Assembly: GCA_002898915.1 (NCBI GenBank)
Contig: BEHO01000045.1
Span: 1-7,588 of the forward strand
Reading direction: 5' to 3'
DNA length: 7,588 nt
Source: a bacterium HR12
GTDB taxonomy: Bacteria; Actinomycetota; UBA4738; HRBIN12
The notes beneath the pieces were generated by a model. That model was not told the DNA's origin and ran no database searches. It saw only the letters and a list, made by a program, of their open reading frames with translations. Below are positions 1 to 4,886 of this stretch, in pieces; within the stretch, counting starts at the first letter, position 1; the number at the start of each line of letters is the position of its first letter. The translations under genes were made by a program, and so were the position numbers.

Positions 1-232
1 CCTGAAGCTCGGCGAAGGGCTGCAGCTCGGACATCTGTGCCCGCAGCTGCTCGTTGGCGCGCTGCTGCTCCGCCAGCTCGTCCCGGACCGACGCGAGCTG
101 CATCGTCTGGGTCAGGTAGAAGGCGCCGATGAGCGCGAGCACGACCACGCCCGCGCCGGCGACGAGCGCCATCCGCCGGCGGACCTGCTCCCGCAGGCGG
201 ATCTCGGGGGGAAGGAGGTTCACCTGACTCAC
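1..232 (-). CDS. pilN: PilN, type IV pilus inner-membrane assembly protein (5' part; continues beyond base 1)
   Basis: The visible 77 codons start with the hallmark PilN N-terminus MSQVNLLPPEIRLRE. A single hydrophobic helix follows at about residues 22-40, then a polar, probably coiled-coil stretch at about 47-70 rich in Glu and Gln. In the known family, the short cytoplasmic NLLPPE segment docks into a groove of PilM, the helix crosses the inner membrane, and the periplasmic part pairs with PilO. I chose the GTG at 230-232 because it overlaps the pilM stop in a GTGA arrangement. A second GTG three codons on (221-223) would give VNLLPPE and cannot be excluded. The gene is cut by the window edge, so the C-terminal domain is not visible. 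Its place directly after pilM matches the usual pilMNO order. Confidence 0.93.
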   Translation of the reverse strand, partial: MSQVNLLPPEIRLREQVRRRMALVAGAGVVVLALIGAFYLTQTMQLASVRDELAEQQRANEQLRAQMSELQPFAELQ

Positions 233-1284
233 GAACGCCTCCGTCCGGGGATCGCGAGCCCGACGGCCACCGGGAGGACCGGCTCGGTCTCCGCCGCGGC
301 CTCGGGCGTCTGGTCCAGCTCGGACTTGACCTTCTCGAACAGGCGGCCGCGGTCCACCGGCACGGGGATCCGCTGCTGGAGGACCTCCATGAAGCCCTCG
401 AGCTTCGAGCCGCCACCGACGGCGAGGACCCGGGCGATCCGCGCCCCGGGCACCTGCGCCGCGTAGAACTCCAGCGAGGAGCGGACCTCGTCGACGAAGG
501 CGCCGAGCCGCGTCACCGCGATCCGGCGCACGTCCTCCGGGCTCGGCCCGCCCTCGATCTCCTGGCCGCGCTTCAGCCGCTCGGCCACGTCGTCCTCCAC
601 CCCCAGGCCCCGCGCGATCGCGAGGGTGATGTCGCGGCCGCCGGAGGGGAGGATCCGCACGAACCGCGCGAGGCCGCGCTCGTGCACGCACATCACCGTG
701 ACGTGGGCACCGACGTCGATGATGGCCTCGTCGCCCGGCCGGTCGAGATCGAGGGCCACGTCCGACGTGCCGATCGCTCGCACCAGGGCCAGGGGGTTGA
801 GGTCGATCCCGAGCGGCCGGAGCTTCGCCCCCATCGCCGCCTGCACCAGGGCGTCGATCATCGGCTTGTGCGCCGCCGCGAGGAGGATCCGCATCATGCG
901 ACGACCGCCCTGCTCCTCCTCGCCGAGGAGATCGAAGTCGAGGACCGCCTCCTCGACCGCCATGGGGATGAACTCCTGGACCTGGAAGCCGAGGGAGGCC
1001 CGGAGCTCCTTCTCCGGGAGCCACGGGAGCACGATCTCGCGGACCACGAGCCGCTGGTTGCCGACGCCGAGGTAGACCTGGCGCCCCTTGACCTTGGTCA
1101 CGCTCCAGAGCTCGCGCAGCGCCTGCGACACGACCTCGGGCTGCCGGACCTCTCCGGCCTCCACGGCGCCCGGAGGCAGAGGGACCTGGCCGGCCCGGAC
1201 CACCACCGGCACGTCGCCCGGGACGACCTCGGCCACCCGCACGGCGGTCGACCCGACGTCCACGCCGATCCTCGTCCTGGCCAC
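229..1284 (-). CDS. pilM: PilM, actin-like type IV pilus assembly ATPase-fold protein
   Basis: This 351-aa protein has the usual PilM length and the actin/FtsA-like nucleotide-binding pattern. The phosphate-1 motif is at residues 6-20 (IGVDVGSTAVRVAEV), the phosphate-2 region at about 187-200 (AIIDVGAHVTVMCV), and the adenosine motif at about 286-298 (RVLAVGGGSKLEGF). The EFIPM segment near 104-108 is also typical of the family. There is no signal peptide or membrane helix, in line with a cytoplasmic ring that binds the PilN N-terminus. The start is GTG at 1282-1284, only 2 nt after the stop of the upstream HTH gene. A purine-rich GGAGGGG lies inside the end of that gene as ribosome binding site, so translation is probably coupled. 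Its stop overlaps the pilN start. Recognition is firm; the exact start is likely but not proven. Confidence 0.96.
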   Translation of the reverse strand: MARTRIGVDVGSTAVRVAEVVPGDVPVVVRAGQVPLPPGAVEAGEVRQPEVVSQALRELWSVTKVKGRQVYLGVGNQRLVVREIVLPWLPEKELRASLGFQVQEFIPMAVEEAVLDFDLLGEEEQGGRRMMRILLAAAHKPMIDALVQAAMGAKLRPLGIDLNPLALVRAIGTSDVALDLDRPGDEAIIDVGAHVTVMCVHERGLARFVRILPSGGRDITLAIARGLGVEDDVAERLKRGQEIEGGPSPEDVRRIAVTRLGAFVDEVRSSLEFYAAQVPGARIARVLAVGGGSKLEGFMEVLQQRIPVPVDRGRLFEKVKSELDQTPEAAAETEPVLPVAVGLAIPGRRRS

Positions 1285-1286
1285 CC

Positions 1287-1502
1287 CTACGCCCCCTCCA
1301 CCTCGACCGAGCGCGCCGCGAGGTACCGGTCCACGTCCGACTCGCGGACCCGGTAGTTCTTCCCCACCCGCAGCGCCGGGAGCTCACCGGCCTTGATGAG
1401 CCGGTAGACCGTCATGTTCGAGACGCGCATCGTGGCGGCGACCTCGGCCACCGTGAGCAGCCGGTCGCCCGCCTCCCACGCCCGTCGCGTCCCCTTCGGC
1501 AT
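1287..1502 (-). CDS. Small excisionase-family HTH DNA-binding protein, second copy
   Basis: This 71-aa protein is a single winged-helix/HTH_17-type (MerR-like, excisionase family) domain. The HTH runs at about residues 17-38 (LLTVAEVAATMRVSNMTVYR), followed by a wing with RVGKNYRVRESDVDRYL. Such proteins are small transcription factors or recombination-directionality factors. In Actinomycetota this sequence type is usually a transcription factor (compare Rv0500A and BldC). It matches the upstream copy at 48 of 55 residues from GDRLL to RSV, with an identical recognition segment, so both should recognise similar DNA. It differs in its N-terminus and has an extra EVEGA tail. A GGGGGCGGGC stretch just before the ATG can serve as ribosome binding site. 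It sits 9 nt after copy one and 2 nt before pilM, so it is almost certainly in the pilM transcript. No integrase or phage gene is nearby, which argues against an excisionase role here. Confidence 0.9.
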   Translation of the reverse strand: MPKGTRRAWEAGDRLLTVAEVAATMRVSNMTVYRLIKAGELPALRVGKNYRVRESDVDRYLAARSVEVEGA

Positions 1503-1511
1503 GCCCGCCCC

Positions 1512-1703
1512 CTACACCGACCGCTCGGACAGGTAGCGGTCCACGTCCGACTCGCGGATCCGGTAGTTCTTGCCCACGCGGATGGCCGCCAGCTGCCCGC
1601 TCTTGATGAGCCGGTAGACGGTCATGTTCGAGACGCGCATCGTGGCGGCGACCTCGGCCACCGTGAGCAGGCGATCCCCGACGAACGGCCTCCGCTTGCT
1701 CAT
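1512..1703 (-). CDS. Small excisionase-family HTH DNA-binding protein, first copy
   Basis: This 63-aa protein consists almost entirely of one HTH_17/MerR-like domain: HTH at about residues 12-35, wing at about 39-49, and a terminal helix ESDVDRYLSERSV. It is the first annotated gene after the promoter in the 1704-1944 gap and is followed by a near duplicate, then pilM and pilN. It is therefore a good candidate for the local regulator of this pilus transcript, possibly autoregulatory; that role is inferred from position only. The start is ATG at 1701-1703. A GGGAG about 9 nt upstream lies inside a possible short leader ORF that stops 3 nt before this ATG. Fifty consecutive bases (1621-1670) are identical to 1411-1460 in copy two, showing recent duplication or gene conversion. 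Family assignment is firm; the target genes are unknown. Confidence 0.9.
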   Translation of the reverse strand: MSKRRPFVGDRLLTVAEVAATMRVSNMTVYRLIKSGQLAAIRVGKNYRIRESDVDRYLSERSV

Positions 1704-1706
1704 CCG

Positions 1707-1766
1707 TCACAACTCCCACATCCGCCACATCTTCAACATCATGCTCATGTTCAACATCCGCATCAT
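1707..1766 (-). CDS. Possible methionine-rich leader ORF upstream of the HTH genes
   Basis: A 19-codon frame reads MMRMLNMSMMLKMWRMWEL and then TGA; 8 of 19 residues are Met and two are Trp. The ribosome-binding-like GAGGGG at 1770-1775 lies 6 nt before the second ATG (1761-1763), which is the likelier start and gives 18 residues. The stop falls 3 nt before the ATG of the first HTH gene and in the same frame. The promoter at 1794-1822 would place the transcript start about 20 nt upstream. This arrangement fits a leader peptide or translational-coupling ORF. The Met content could equally be a by-product of ATG-containing direct repeats in the DNA. No homology is recognised and expression is unproven. 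Confidence 0.35.
   Translation of the reverse strand: MMRMLNMSMMLKMWRMWEL
1728..1757 (-). repeat. Two direct repeats ATGTTGAANATG with 18-bp period
   Basis: On the minus strand ATGTTGAACATG (1746-1757) and ATGTTGAAGATG (1728-1739) repeat at an 18-bp interval. They sit between the promoter and the first HTH gene. BldC, a relative of these HTH proteins, is known to bind direct repeats as cooperative multimers, so these could be operator half-sites. They also overlap the possible leader ORF. Function is inferred only. Confidence 0.4.
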
Positions 1767-1769
1767 GCG

Positions 1770-1775
1770 CCCCTC
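1770..1775 (-). promoter_or_regulatory. Candidate ribosome binding site of the leader ORF
   Basis: GAGGGG on the minus strand lies 3 nt before the first and 6 nt before the second of two adjacent ATG codons. The second spacing is closer to normal, which favours the start at 1763. Confidence 0.4.
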
Positions 1776-1793
1776 ATCATCCCTGGGTCGCGC

Positions 1794-1822
1794 AACGTAA
1801 CAAGTGCCACATCCGTAGTCAA
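1794..1822 (-). promoter_or_regulatory. Sigma-70-type promoter for the HTH-HTH-pilM-pilN transcript
   Basis: On the minus strand TTGACT (1817-1822) is followed after exactly 17 nt by TACGTT (1794-1799). The -10 keeps the important first, second and last bases of the consensus and is preceded by TGT, an extended -10 feature. The predicted transcript start is near 1787, leaving a leader of roughly 85 nt before the first HTH gene. The box lies in an AT-richer gap after pilD, so the regulator/pilM genes likely have their own promoter besides any read-through from the pilin genes. Confidence 0.65.
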
Positions 1823-1839
1823 TACTCCCACGTGACTAC
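1815..1839. promoter_or_regulatory. Inverted repeat GTAGTCA-N11-TGACTAC over the -35 box (candidate operator)
   Basis: Two perfect 7-bp arms (1815-1821 and 1833-1839) are separated by 11 bp. One arm contains most of the -35 hexamer at 1817-1822. The site also includes a CACGTG palindrome at 1829-1834. A dimeric regulator bound here would compete with RNA polymerase. The co-encoded HTH proteins are obvious candidates, but nothing in the sequence proves which protein binds. Confidence 0.5.
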
Positions 1840-1857
1840 TTTCGGCACGGTAGAGTG

Positions 1858-1875
1858 AATTACATAGATGTAATT
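1858..1875. promoter_or_regulatory. 18-bp palindrome AATTACAT-AG-ATGTAATT (candidate operator)
   Basis: Perfect 8-bp arms flank a 2-bp centre. GTG and CAC further out are again complementary if two unpaired bases are allowed. An AT-only-rich palindrome stands out strongly in this GC-rich window and lies about 80 bp upstream of the predicted transcript start. As RNA it would have too small a loop and too weak a stem for a terminator, so a protein-binding site is more likely. Confidence 0.5.
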
Positions 1876-1944
1876 AGCACTTCTTTTCAGGAATCACAGG
1901 CGCAACGGCAAGGCTTTCCCGCGACCATCGCGCTCGCCGGGGCG

Positions 1945-2733
1945 TCAGGGGGTGAGCAGGCGGAGGTAGAGGTCGGCGAGCTCGGGCGCGACGAACACGG
2001 CGACCGCGGCCCCCGCCGCGAGGAACGGGCCGAACGGCACCGCCTGCTCGCGGGACGCCCCGGCCAGGAGCGCGGCGACCGCCCCTACCCCGCCGAAGAG
2101 GATCCCGAGACCTGCGGCCACCGCCACGTACCGGAGGCCGAGGGCCCCGAGGACGAGACCGATGAGGGCCGCGAGCTTCACGTCGCCCATCCCCATCCCC
2201 CGCGGCGAGATGAGGGCCACGATCAAGAGCCCCCCGCCGTAGGCGAGGAGCCCGAGACCCGCCCTGACGAGATCCACCGGCCCGCCGGCCACCCACGCGA
2301 GGAGCAGGTACCCCGCCCCCACGACGAGGGACGGGTACACGATCCGGTTGGGGAGCCGCTTCGTCCGGGCGTCGATCACCGAGAGCGCGAGGAGCACGGC
2401 GAGGAAGGGCGCGAGGAGCGCGGCCCGCCATGGGTCGGGGTGCCGGAGCGCCGCCCCCACGAACAGGCCGCCGGTGGCGAGCTCGAGGAGCGGGTAGGCG
2501 ACGGGGATCCGGGCGCCGCACGAGCGGCACCGCCCCCGGAGGAGGAGCCACGACAGCACGGGCACGTTGTCCCGGGCGCGGATGGGCTCGCCGCAGGACG
2601 GACAGCGGGAGCGGGGGCGCACCACCGACCCCCCCGCCGGCACGCGGTGCACCACCACGGTGAGGAAGCTGCCCACGGCCAGCCCGAGGGGGAGCGCCAC
2701 GGCGACGCGCAGCCAGGTCTCGAGGGCCGTCAT
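1945..2733 (-). CDS. pilD: Prepilin peptidase / N-methyltransferase (PilD)
   Basis: This 262-aa polytopic membrane protein is the A24 aspartic protease that removes prepilin leaders and, in bifunctional members, methylates the new N-terminal residue using S-adenosylmethionine. The N-terminal helix with LGLAVGSFLTVVVHRVP (about 16-32) is typical. Two CxxC pairs at C44/C47 and C69/C72 form the zinc-binding cytoplasmic domain. The catalytic aspartates are D121 in SVIDARTKRLPN and D184 in GMGMGDVKL. A PFGPF motif is at 233-237 near the C-terminus. Both halves are intact, so cleavage and methylation are both expected. The ATG at 2731-2733 lies 42 nt after the PilX-like gene, with no strong ribosome binding site. 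It directly follows the pilin and minor pilin genes that encode its substrates. Confidence 0.96.
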   Translation of the reverse strand: MTALETWLRVAVALPLGLAVGSFLTVVVHRVPAGGSVVRPRSRCPSCGEPIRARDNVPVLSWLLLRGRCRSCGARIPVAYPLLELATGGLFVGAALRHPDPWRAALLAPFLAVLLALSVIDARTKRLPNRIVYPSLVVGAGYLLLAWVAGGPVDLVRAGLGLLAYGGGLLIVALISPRGMGMGDVKLAALIGLVLGALGLRYVAVAAGLGILFGGVGAVAALLAGASREQAVPFGPFLAAGAAVAVFVAPELADLYLRLLTP

Positions 2734-2775
2734 GGTCCCGGGAACGCTACCGCACGCCGCCCGGTCGGACCGCGC

Positions 2776-4221
2776 CTACGAGACCACCTCGCGGATGTAG
2801 GCGATGTCCTGATCGAACCCCACCACGTTCTGGCCCGGCACCTTCACGGGGAGGTAGTTCATGGTGAAGTTGTTCCCGATCTCCACCTGCTGCCCGATCA
2901 CCTGCCCCTGGAAGGCGGTGTTGTTGTTCTCCATCGTGACCTTGCAGGGCGAGTACACGATGGCCGAGACGTACGCGTCGAAGCCGGTGTTCTGGCCGAT
3001 CCGGACGTTCTGCGTGGGGCAGGACGGCGTCCCCGTGTCCGGGTAGGCGCTGATGATGTGCAGGTACTTCGTGCCGGTCACGCCGTTCCAGGTGCTCCGC
3101 TGCGAGAAGTACACGCCGCCTCGGGTGATGATCGCCAGGTTGTCGTTGAGCTGGATCCTCGCGTTGTTCGTCATGTCGAGCGTGCACGTGGCGTTGTTGA
3201 TGTAGACGACGGTCGCCCCCACGTTGCGACCGCTGAACCCCGTGCCCGCGTACGTCCCCGTGTTCTGGATGTAGTCCCGCGCCGCGGTGCAGCTCGTGAA
3301 GGTCTGGAAGTTCGTGTACGGCGGGTCGCTGTTCGCCCAGTCCGAGGGCACGTACTTGATCTGGGGGAAGGGCTGGGTCGGCGGTGGCCCGAGGCTACAG
3401 GTCTGCTGAGCCCCGCCGGCGATCCGGTTCGTCCCGCTCGCGGTGGTGCAGTAGTAGCCGCGCCCGCTCACCGTCCCCTGGGTCACCGCGATCCCCGCCT
3501 GGGTGGACTTGATATCCCCGTCCACGATGACCTGAGGATGGTTCAGGGTCACCGAGTTCAGCGCCCACACGGTCCCGTAGACGTGGACCTGGGTCGCCAG
3601 GGTGGCGCTCCCGGTCGGCACGTAGACGTTCCCCTTGATCGTCTCCAGGCCCGAGGGCACGTTGAAGTCGCCGTTCAGCACGTACACGTTCCCGTCGTTC
3701 CCGAGGTACCCGTTGATCGTGAACCGGTTCGTGAACGTGGTGGTCGAGTTGGAGACCACGGCGCCGTCGAACCCGGCGATGACGGGTGAGAGGACCACGA
3801 ACGTCTCCATGGTGCGGGTCGCCCGATCGTTCGAGGTGCCCACGGAGCGGATCAGCGCCGAGCGCGGGTAGGACGAGCTCGAGAACGGCGGGTGCATCAC
3901 CGTCGTCCCCTCCTCGTCCGCGAAGTAGGTGATGGTCACGTCGAACCTCGAGCCCCCCGGGCCGGAGCCGACGCTCCCCGACAGGGTCTCGGACATCGAG
4001 GCGAGACCGCCGGGCGGCTTCGTCAGGTAGCTGTAGGCCTCGTTGAGGCCAGCCTCGGCAGCGCTCACCGACTGGACCCGCTTGCGGTCGAGCCCGCTCT
4101 GCTCGCTCTGGTGGATCGCCATCTGGATCACGGTCACGCCGAGCAGCAGCACGACGAAGGTGACGAGGAGCGCCATCACCATCGCCATCCCTCGTTCGTC
4201 TCGCCTGATCCGGAGCAGCAT
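2776..4221 (-). CDS. PilX-like minor pilin with large, probably beta-rich extracellular domain
   Basis: This 481-aa protein has the PilX N-terminal pattern: a basic leader ending in RDERG (residues 7-11), then a hydrophobic helix at about 12-36 (MAMVMALLVTFVVLLLG). Position +5 after the likely cleavage site is Met, not Glu. This is usual for PilX/GspK-type tip subunits. The remainder is rich in Asn, Thr, Val and Gly, with repeated short strands such as GNVYVLNGDF, GNVYVPTGSA and VHVYGTVWAL between about 170 and 250. That suggests stacked beta structure, possibly a beta-helix. Six cysteines (258, 275, 311, 346, 401, 426) may form three disulfides. The start is the ATG at 4219-4221, with AGGAGG 9 nt upstream; the frame stays open far upstream but overlaps the PilW-like gene there. 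It starts 14 nt after the PilW-like stop. Likely role: tip or initiation complex of the pilus. Confidence 0.85.
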   Translation of the reverse strand: MLLRIRRDERGMAMVMALLVTFVVLLLGVTVIQMAIHQSEQSGLDRKRVQSVSAAEAGLNEAYSYLTKPPGGLASMSETLSGSVGSGPGGSRFDVTITYFADEEGTTVMHPPFSSSSYPRSALIRSVGTSNDRATRTMETFVVLSPVIAGFDGAVVSNSTTTFTNRFTINGYLGNDGNVYVLNGDFNVPSGLETIKGNVYVPTGSATLATQVHVYGTVWALNSVTLNHPQVIVDGDIKSTQAGIAVTQGTVSGRGYYCTTASGTNRIAGGAQQTCSLGPPPTQPFPQIKYVPSDWANSDPPYTNFQTFTSCTAARDYIQNTGTYAGTGFSGRNVGATVVYINNATCTLDMTNNARIQLNDNLAIITRGGVYFSQRSTWNGVTGTKYLHIISAYPDTGTPSCPTQNVRIGQNTGFDAYVSAIVYSPCKVTMENNNTAFQGQVIGQQVEIGNNFTMNYLPVKVPGQNVVGFDQDIAYIREVVS

Positions 4222-4230
4222 CGTCGTTCG

Positions 4231-4236
4231 CCTCCT
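4231..4236 (-). promoter_or_regulatory. Ribosome binding site AGGAGG that fixes the PilX-like start
   Basis: AGGAGG on the minus strand overlaps the final A of the PilW-like stop codon and lies 9 nt before the ATG at 4221. It supports that start over any upstream codon in the long open frame. Confidence 0.8.
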
Positions 4237-4886
4237 CACGCGGGCACCTGCGCGCAGACGTTGACCGGGTAGTCGTAGGAGGTGTTGCGCCCGGTGAGCG
4301 AGGCCTGGACGCGAACCGTCTGTCCGGGGCGGTTCGCCAGGTCCTCGTTCACCGCGAGCGACACGTTCACCGTCCGATCGCCCTTCAGAGGGTCGTCCTC
4401 CAGCTCGAAGGCCGGCTCCGAGAGCTCCCGGTTCACGACCCCCGTGGCCACGACCCGCCAGGCCGTCGCGTCGGCCGGGTCCGACGGCGGCCAGTAGCGC
4501 ACGAGCAGGCGCCGCTGGTCGTCGATCTGCCAGAGCCCACACCGGTACCCACCGCGCGTGGGCGCGTTGGACTGCGTGTAGACGCGGAGGGTGTATCCGG
4601 GCAGGCACCCGGCGCACGACGGGATGCCCGCGTTCTCCAACGCCGGGTCGTACAGCACGTTGCCCGAGCGGATCTCCCGATCGAGCTGCTGGATGGCGAG
4701 GCGGGCCTGATCCAGGGTCCGGCTGAGCCGCTCCTGGTCGACCACCCGTCGCTGCACCGCGCCCAGCGTGCTCGTGAACACGAGCGCGACGATCCCGAGG
4801 ATGGAGATGGCCACCAGGAGCTCGACGAGGGTCATCCCCTCCTCCCGAGACAGCTGCCGCGACGTCCGCACCAGCCCGCCCATCAC
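4236..4886 (-). CDS. PilW-like minor pilin / pseudopilin
   Basis: This 216-aa protein carries a classical prepilin signal. The leader ends SREEG (residues 13-17), cleavage is predicted between G17 and M18, and MTLVELLVAISILGIV follows with Glu at +5 (E22). After the N-terminal helix (about 18-75) comes a pilin-type head. It includes the CAGC pair at C91/C94, C116, and a last cysteine C211 near the C-terminus. The pattern fits PilW/GspJ-like minor pilins that help start pilus assembly with PilV and PilX. The first codon is GTG (4884-4886), overlapping the TGA of the PilV-like gene by 4 nt; the next codon is ATG. Translational coupling to the upstream gene is therefore likely. The exact minor-pilin class is a judgement from order and N-terminus. 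Confidence 0.87.
   Translation of the reverse strand: MMGGLVRTSRQLSREEGMTLVELLVAISILGIVALVFTSTLGAVQRRVVDQERLSRTLDQARLAIQQLDREIRSGNVLYDPALENAGIPSCAGCLPGYTLRVYTQSNAPTRGGYRCGLWQIDDQRRLLVRYWPPSDPADATAWRVVATGVVNRELSEPAFELEDDPLKGDRTVNVSLAVNEDLANRPGQTVRVQASLTGRNTSYDYPVNVCAQVPA

Larger units (their letters stand above)
1704..1944. other. AT-richer regulatory gap between pilD and the HTH genes
   Basis: This is the longest non-coding gap in the window and clearly less GC-rich than its surroundings. It carries, from right to left, a weak hairpin at 1920-1932 (arms CGCGA and TCGCG, no T tract) just after pilD, the 18-bp palindrome, the promoter with its overlapping inverted repeat, and the direct repeats with the possible leader ORF. 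No gene on the plus strand is supported here. Confidence 0.7.

Noticed and set aside
1287..1703. HTH pair as excisionases of an integrated element
   Set aside because: The family name suggests this, but no integrase, attachment-site repeat or phage gene is visible and the genes are tightly packed with pilM.
1920..1932. Small hairpin after pilD as a terminator
   Set aside because: The stem is only 5 bp with a 3-nt loop and no T tract follows it.
1855..3789. Long plus-strand open frame of 644 codons
   Set aside because: It is antisense to pilD and the PilX-like gene, is extremely rich in Arg, Gly, His, Glu and Pro as expected of a GC-rich shadow frame, and has no recognisable domain.
4222..4617. 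Upstream extension of the PilX-like frame
   Set aside because: It would overlap the PilW-like gene in another frame. The AGGAGG-preceded ATG at 4221 gives a proper prepilin N-terminus.
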